The translations under genes were made by a program, and so were the position numbers. This document shows, one piece after another, positions 58,981 through 64,000 of a DNA stretch of 64,000 bases. This stretch comes from Flavobacteriaceae bacterium (GTDB lineage: Bacteria; Bacteroidota; Bacteroidia; Flavobacteriales; Flavobacteriaceae). Positions within the stretch are counted from its first letter, which is position 1. The number at the start of each line of letters is the position of its first letter. The stretch is from the NCBI GenBank assembly GCA_002716845.1, contig PBCE01000019.1, positions 1 to 64,000 of the forward strand, given 5' to 3'. The notes under the pieces were generated by a model, which searched no databases, was not told the DNA's origin, and saw nothing but the letters and a program-made list of their open reading frames with translations.

Positions 58981-59337
58981 ATGAACTATTTTCTTTATCT
59001 GAGCAGTTGTGATACCTGCAAAAGAATCATTGCAGAGCTTCCCCTTACACAGGAGGTAGAAATGATTGATATAAAGAAAAATCCCATCACACAGAATCAG
59101 TTAACGGACTTGTACCAAGCCACTGGAAGCTATGTGGATTTGATCAACAAACGGGCGCAGTTGTTCAAAAAATATAAAATCGATACTCAAAATATAAGCG
59201 AAGAAACATCAAAAAAATTAATGCTGGAGCATTATACTTTTCTCAAACGCCCAGTCCTGGTCTACCAAAATAGGGTGTTTATTGGCAACAGTAAAGCCAC
59301 TGTTACTGAGGCTAAAAATTGGTTGGATGAACACTAG
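58981..59337 (+). CDS. ArsC/Spx-family thioredoxin-fold protein
   Basis: SSCDTCKRI and FLKRPVLVYQNRVFIG motifs. Confidence 0.85.
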   Translation: MNYFLYLSSCDTCKRIIAELPLTQEVEMIDIKKNPITQNQLTDLYQATGSYVDLINKRAQLFKKYKIDTQNISEETSKKLMLEHYTFLKRPVLVYQNRVFIGNSKATVTEAKNWLDEH

Positions 59338-60235
59338 ATCATTAGCGCTACTGGCAGCCGCGGGAGCCACCACCATTTACGGACTCAATCACACCGTTGC
59401 CAAAGTGGTGATGCCAGACCATGTTGGATCCTTTGGATTTATCTTTATTCGTACGGCTGGGGCAACAATACTTTTTTGGTTGCTCAGTTTGGTATTACCT
59501 CGTGAAAAAATAGAAGTCAAAGATTATCTTCGGTTATTTTTGGCTGCTTTGATGGGAATGTGCATCAACATGCTTTCATTTTTTAAAGGTCTGGAGCTTT
59601 CTACTCCGGTGAATAGCGGGATTTTTGCTACTACCAATCCCATTATTATTCTTTTACTCTCCTATCTTTTTCTAAGTGAAAAAATTGGCACGAGGAAATT
59701 TCTGGGAATAAGTCTTGGTTTTACTGGGGCCATTATGCTTGTTTTGTACGGTTCCGTAAATTCAACAAATGCCCCCAATGTCTTCTTGGGAAATATCTTT
59801 TTTATGATCAACTCCATTTTCTTTTCTGCCTTCATTGTAGTCATAAAACCTTTGTCTGAGAAATACAGTACTGTTTCGCTAATGAAATGGCTGTTTTTGA
59901 TTGGTTTTACACTCACTTTCCCCATAACCCTGGAAGAATTTTCAGAAGTTAAATGGAATAAACTCCCTTTTGATATCATTTGGAGGATCGCTTTTGTGGT
60001 TTTTGGGACTACCTTTTCAACCTATCTTTTAAACCTTTATGCCTTGAGAAATCTTCAGGCGTCTACTGTTGGGGCCTTTGCTTATGCCCAACCGATCATC
60101 GCTATCAGCTACGCTGTTTACACTGGAAACGACCAGCTGGACGAGGTCAAAGCCATCGCTTGTCTCATCATTATGTTTGGAGTGTATTTGGTGTCTAAAA
60201 AACCAAATTTTAAGAAAAAAAAAAGAGCAACTTAA
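59327..60235 (+). CDS. DMT-family (EamA) transporter
   Basis: 10-TM EamA pattern; ATG at 59327 overlaps the ArsC-like gene by 11 nt. Confidence 0.87.
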   Translation: MNTRSLALLAAAGATTIYGLNHTVAKVVMPDHVGSFGFIFIRTAGATILFWLLSLVLPREKIEVKDYLRLFLAALMGMCINMLSFFKGLELSTPVNSGIFATTNPIIILLLSYLFLSEKIGTRKFLGISLGFTGAIMLVLYGSVNSTNAPNVFLGNIFFMINSIFFSAFIVVIKPLSEKYSTVSLMKWLFLIGFTLTFPITLEEFSEVKWNKLPFDIIWRIAFVVFGTTFSTYLLNLYALRNLQASTVGAFAYAQPIIAISYAVYTGNDQLDEVKAIACLIIMFGVYLVSKKPNFKKKKRAT

Positions 60236-60309
60236 AAAAAGTTTCTGTTGAAGCTTAATTATTTATTCTTTATTATTTTTGTAAATGAATCCCAACAGGT
60301 AAATCTTTA

Positions 60310-60792
60310 ATGATGAAAAAAGATATTTACTTCATTATTCTTATGTTATTGGTAATCGGCTGTGGCCCCAAAAAAGAGAAAAAAAAATTGTTTGAATACA
60401 AACAAACTACGGTTGGGGAAAAGGCACATAACCCAAAAGTTGAAAAAGCAGCTAAAAAAATCGTAAATCAGGGGATCGGACCCATCAAATCAATGGTTTT
60501 TGACGCAGATATCAATAAAGAAATGGCAGATGAAGGTGCCCTAATTTTCAAACAAAAGTGCACCGCTTGTCACATGCCAGACCGAAAGCTGATTGGTCCT
60601 GCGTTAAAAGGAATATACGATCGAAGGACCCCTGCTTGGGTAATGAACATGATACTCAATCCCACTGAAATGTTACAAAAAGACGAAACTGCAATTGCTT
60701 TACTAAAAGAATACAACAACGTAATGATGCTCAATCAAAACCTCAGCCAACAGGAGACTACGGCATTGGCTGAATATTTCAGAACCCTATAG
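60310..60792 (+). CDS. c-type cytochrome lipoprotein
   Basis: Lipobox LVIGC; CTACH heme motif; IGPALKGIYDRR. Confidence 0.9.
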   Translation: MMKKDIYFIILMLLVIGCGPKKEKKKLFEYKQTTVGEKAHNPKVEKAAKKIVNQGIGPIKSMVFDADINKEMADEGALIFKQKCTACHMPDRKLIGPALKGIYDRRTPAWVMNMILNPTEMLQKDETAIALLKEYNNVMMLNQNLSQQETTALAEYFRTL

Positions 60793-61401
60793 GGACCAGG
60801 CTTTTCCTCCTGTAGCCTCCATAAGATCTACACAACCCTTTTGCTCACCTGGAATGGGGGCATAGGCCAACACATTCTCAGCGATATACTCATTGGTTTT
60901 AAAAGCAGTAATGGTCATGTTTCTAAGTTGATCCACAAACGCAAAGGCCATTGCTGAAACGGGTGCCGATGCTTTGTTGTTTTGACTTTTCCATCTTGCT
61001 TGCTGATCAGCATCTGCCTTTAAAAACTTGGCCAATTGACCATCGAGATCCGATCTGATCAACTGTGACGCTTTGCTTTTGCCCGTGTCCGCTAGAGACA
61101 CACTGATGAAATGACCCAGTCCATCTGATACATTTTGTTGCGCATTTTTATTATAGATAACATCTATAAAACCGTCTATAAACTCAGGTAATTTTAATGC
61201 TACTGCTCCAGGTATATCTGTGTTAGGAATGATTAAATCCATAAGCTGAGATACTACCGAAAACTCATCCTTAGAAAAATGAATGGGAGTAAATGCATCG
61301 GTTTGAGATTGGCAACTTTGAAGTAATCCAACAACTGCTGGGGTTACTGTGATGGCGCTTGTTCCAAAACCTATCGTTCTTAAAGCTTTTCTTCTGTCCA
61401 T
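60787..61401 (-). CDS. Gluconate 2-dehydrogenase subunit 3 family protein
   Basis: Tat-like MDRRKALRTIGFGTSA plus LLQSC; LIIPNTDIPGAVALKLPEFID. Confidence 0.87.
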   Translation of the reverse strand: MDRRKALRTIGFGTSAITVTPAVVGLLQSCQSQTDAFTPIHFSKDEFSVVSQLMDLIIPNTDIPGAVALKLPEFIDGFIDVIYNKNAQQNVSDGLGHFISVSLADTGKSKASQLIRSDLDGQLAKFLKADADQQARWKSQNNKASAPVSAMAFAFVDQLRNMTITAFKTNEYIAENVLAYAPIPGEQKGCVDLMEATGGKAWSL

Positions 61402-61413
61402 AATTTGGTATTA

Positions 61414-63108
61414 TTAAATATTCATTTTTTTGAGCTCTTTTACAGCATGATTTACTGCTCTTGCAGTTAGTGCCATATAGGTGAGTGATGGGTTTTGATT
61501 CCCGGCAGAGGTCATCCCCGAGCCATCAGTAACATAAACATTGGTAACAGCATGTAAGTTATTGTACTTGTTGAGTACCGATGTTTTTGGGTCACGACCC
61601 ATTCTTGCAGTACCCATTTCATGAATTCCCAATCCCATGGAATATCCCTTGTCGTACTGCGTCACATTTTTAAACCCTGCGGCGTCAAGCATTGCTGCTG
61701 CCTGTTCGGACATGTCTCTTCGCATGGTTTTCTCATTGTCTCTTATCTCAGCATCAAAAGTAACGGTTGGAAGTCCCCACTCGTCTTGGTTATTGTAATC
61801 TAAGTACATTTTATTGTCGTGATATGGCAAAGTCTCTCCAAATCCATTGAGCCCTACACTCCAGCCTCCAGGTTTCACGATCGCTTCCTTGAGTTCTTCT
61901 CCATAACCCATTTCGCTGATCATTTCAGTCCAATTTCCACGGCTGGCTCCACCTTGGTATCCGTAACCACGGATAAAATCTTTTCGATCGGTAACGCCCC
62001 CTAAATTTCTAAATCGAGGGATGTAAATGCCGTTGGGCCTCCTCCCTGTGTAATATTTATCTTCGTACCCCTCTACTGTGGCAGTGGCACCCACTCTAAA
62101 GTGGTGGTCAATCAAGTTATGACCCAGTTCTCCAGAGTCGTTCCCAATTCCATTGGGAAAACGATCTGAAGTAGACTGAAGCAGAATGGAAGTAGAAGCA
62201 ACTGTTGAGGCACATAGAAAAATAACTTTGGATTTGTATTCTATAACTTCTTTGGTTTCAGCATCAATCAGCCTTACACCAGTCGCTTTTTTAGTGTCAG
62301 CATCATAGAGGACTTCACTGACAACTGAATTGACCCTAAGGGTCATCATGCCCGTAGCCTCGGCGGCAGGCAAAGTAGAAGAGTTACTGCTAAAATAGGC
62401 TCCATATGGACAACCACGACGACATAGATTTCTGTATTGACAGGTATTTCTCCCCAAGCCAGGCTTGGTGCCTTCAGTAATATGGGCCACCCTTCCTATA
62501 GTTAACAGGCGGTCGTCATTAAATTTGTTCGATAAAGTACTTTTTAGATCTTCCTCAACACAATTCAACTCCATCGGTTTTAAAAACTCACTGTCGGGAA
62601 GATAAGTTAAGCCCAACTTTTCTCCACTGATCCCAATGTATTTCTCCACATAACTGTACCATGGCGCAACATCTTTGTAACGAATGGGCCAATCCACAGC
62701 AATACCGTCTTTGGCATTGGCTTCAAAATCAAAATCACTCATACGATAGCTTTGTCTTCCCCATAGCAATGAACGTCCACCTAAGTGATAACCCCTGATC
62801 CAATCAAACCTCTTTTCTTCATTATAGGGGTGTTTGTTGTCATCTACAAAATAATGAGAGGTGGACTCGCTATTAACATAATTCGTTCGACTTTGTTTGG
62901 GTTGGCGTTTTCTAATTTCTTGGGTAATCCTGTCTCCACCTTTGAAATCCCATTTGTCCATATATGCGGTTTTGTAATCGACAGGATGGGTAATCATTGG
63001 GCCTCTTTCTAAAACCAGTGTTTTTAGTCCCTTTTCGCACAGTTCTTTAGCAGCCCAGCCTCCGCTAATACCAGTACCAACCACTATGGCATCGTATGTA
63101 TTATTCAT
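61414..63108 (-). CDS. GMC-family oxidoreductase
   Basis: VVGTGISGGWAAKELCEKG FAD motif; GTARMGRDPKTSVLN; C-terminal NPSLTYMALTARAV. Confidence 0.9.
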   Translation of the reverse strand: MNNTYDAIVVGTGISGGWAAKELCEKGLKTLVLERGPMITHPVDYKTAYMDKWDFKGGDRITQEIRKRQPKQSRTNYVNSESTSHYFVDDNKHPYNEEKRFDWIRGYHLGGRSLLWGRQSYRMSDFDFEANAKDGIAVDWPIRYKDVAPWYSYVEKYIGISGEKLGLTYLPDSEFLKPMELNCVEEDLKSTLSNKFNDDRLLTIGRVAHITEGTKPGLGRNTCQYRNLCRRGCPYGAYFSSNSSTLPAAEATGMMTLRVNSVVSEVLYDADTKKATGVRLIDAETKEVIEYKSKVIFLCASTVASTSILLQSTSDRFPNGIGNDSGELGHNLIDHHFRVGATATVEGYEDKYYTGRRPNGIYIPRFRNLGGVTDRKDFIRGYGYQGGASRGNWTEMISEMGYGEELKEAIVKPGGWSVGLNGFGETLPYHDNKMYLDYNNQDEWGLPTVTFDAEIRDNEKTMRRDMSEQAAAMLDAAGFKNVTQYDKGYSMGLGIHEMGTARMGRDPKTSVLNKYNNLHAVTNVYVTDGSGMTSAGNQNPSLTYMALTARAVNHAVKELKKMNI

Positions 63109-63270
63109 AAAAAGATAAAGGTTTAATTGTTTAGTCTTAGTAAAATTATCTCTTTGAGTGACAAACTACAAGGAATTTCAGTTTTTTTTAAACCAGAGTA
63201 GATCAAAACATTCAATATAATTGGCTTTTAAGATGTCCTTAAATGGATTGCTTTAATATTACATTTTGGG

Positions 63271-63300
63271 TTTGAAAAATTAATCCTATTTTTACTTTTA
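63271..63300 (+). promoter_or_regulatory. Candidate promoter TTTG-N18-TACTTTTA
   Basis: TTTG 63271-63274 and TACTTTTA 63293-63300, 18-nt spacing, upstream of the ATG at 63319. Confidence 0.4.
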
Positions 63301-63318
63301 ACTGAAATATTTAATCAA

Positions 63319-64000
63319 ATGAGTAAAATTAGACTGGGCGTCTTGGGGGGGGGTGGAGATTCCCTAATAGGTGTATTGCATCGTGTAGCTTCCTACATGT
63401 ATGACTATTATGAAATAGTTGGAGGTGTTTTTAATCCTGACTATGAAGAAAATATAAAATTTGCCAAAAAAATCGGGGTGAATTCAGACCGTGTATACAA
63501 GGATTTCGATGAATTTGTGGCGGTTGAATCTGCCAAACCAGAGGATGAAAGGGTCGAGGTCGTTTCTGTATTGACCCCAAACTTTTTACACTACCCCATG
63601 GCCAAAAAGTTGTTGGAGCATGGATTCAATGTGATTTGTGAAAAACCATTGACCACCTCGCTTGAAGAAGCAAAAACACTACAAGAAATTCAAAAAAAGA
63701 ACAAGGCAGTTTTTGCTGTAACCTACACCTACACGGGCTACCCTATGGTCAGAGAAATGAAGGAGATGATTGCCAAAGGTGTCATTGGAGACATCCATAA
63801 AGTAGATCTACAATATTACCAAGGTTGGATAAATCCCGTTATTCACGACAAAGAAAAGAGAAGTCAAGTCTGGCGATTGGACCCCAAAAAAGCGGGAATC
63901 AGCTCCTGTATTGGCGACATAGGTACCCATATTTTCAATATGGTAGAATTTGTTACAGGCTCAGAAGTATCAGAACTGCTCTCTGATTTGAATACACTTT
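63319..64000 (+). CDS. Gfo/Idh/MocA-family oxidoreductase (truncated by window end)
   Basis: Hand translation MSKIRLGVLGGGGDSLIGVLHRVASYMYDYYEIVGGVFNPDYEENIKFAKKIGV...NVICEKPLTTSLEEAKTLQEIQKKNKAVFAVTYTYTGYPMV...; open to the window edge. Confidence 0.92.
   Translation, partial: MSKIRLGVLGGGGDSLIGVLHRVASYMYDYYEIVGGVFNPDYEENIKFAKKIGVNSDRVYKDFDEFVAVESAKPEDERVEVVSVLTPNFLHYPMAKKLLEHGFNVICEKPLTTSLEEAKTLQEIQKKNKAVFAVTYTYTGYPMVREMKEMIAKGVIGDIHKVDLQYYQGWINPVIHDKEKRSQVWRLDPKKAGISSCIGDIGTHIFNMVEFVTGSEVSELLSDLNTL

Overview
The window reads as chromosomal DNA from a marine-type Bacteroidota, most likely Flavobacteriia. This is inferred from TAnnTTTG promoter boxes, a complete bat/moxR operon, synteny typical of the class and small compact intergenic gaps. 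Most of it is housekeeping: dnaE, mfd, metG, an addAB-like pair, sodB, purF/purN, rnhA, acpP-fabF-rnc-pyk, pheS, the moxR-DUF58-batA-E operon, hflX, lpxH and a PLP trans-sulfuration enzyme. Accessory content includes: a catabolic operon with a sodium:solute symporter, small membrane protein, SDR, Gfo/Idh, TIM-barrel isomerase and GH88-like hydrolase (0.97-6.76 kb); a right-edge GMC oxidoreductase / gluconate-2-DH subunit 3 / cytochrome c / Gfo-Idh module; and a carotenoid locus with CruF-, CrtD-, CrtA- and CrtI-like genes. Items missing from the ORF track are: an edge-truncated InlB-repeat-like lipoprotein on the minus strand at 1-566, tRNA-Asp at 771-844, a frameshifted YraN/UPF0102 pseudogene (15874-16277), a CYTH-domain pseudogene (43211-43513), a 28-aa single-TM microprotein ORF directly upstream of a K+ channel, and an edge-truncated Gfo/Idh gene starting at 63319. 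I found no CRISPR array, rRNA, transposase or prophage. Nothing in the window is clearly a new defence or mobile system. The best leads are the carotenoid gene combination, the two sugar-oxidation modules, the decayed genes, the microprotein and a shared inverted-repeat motif.
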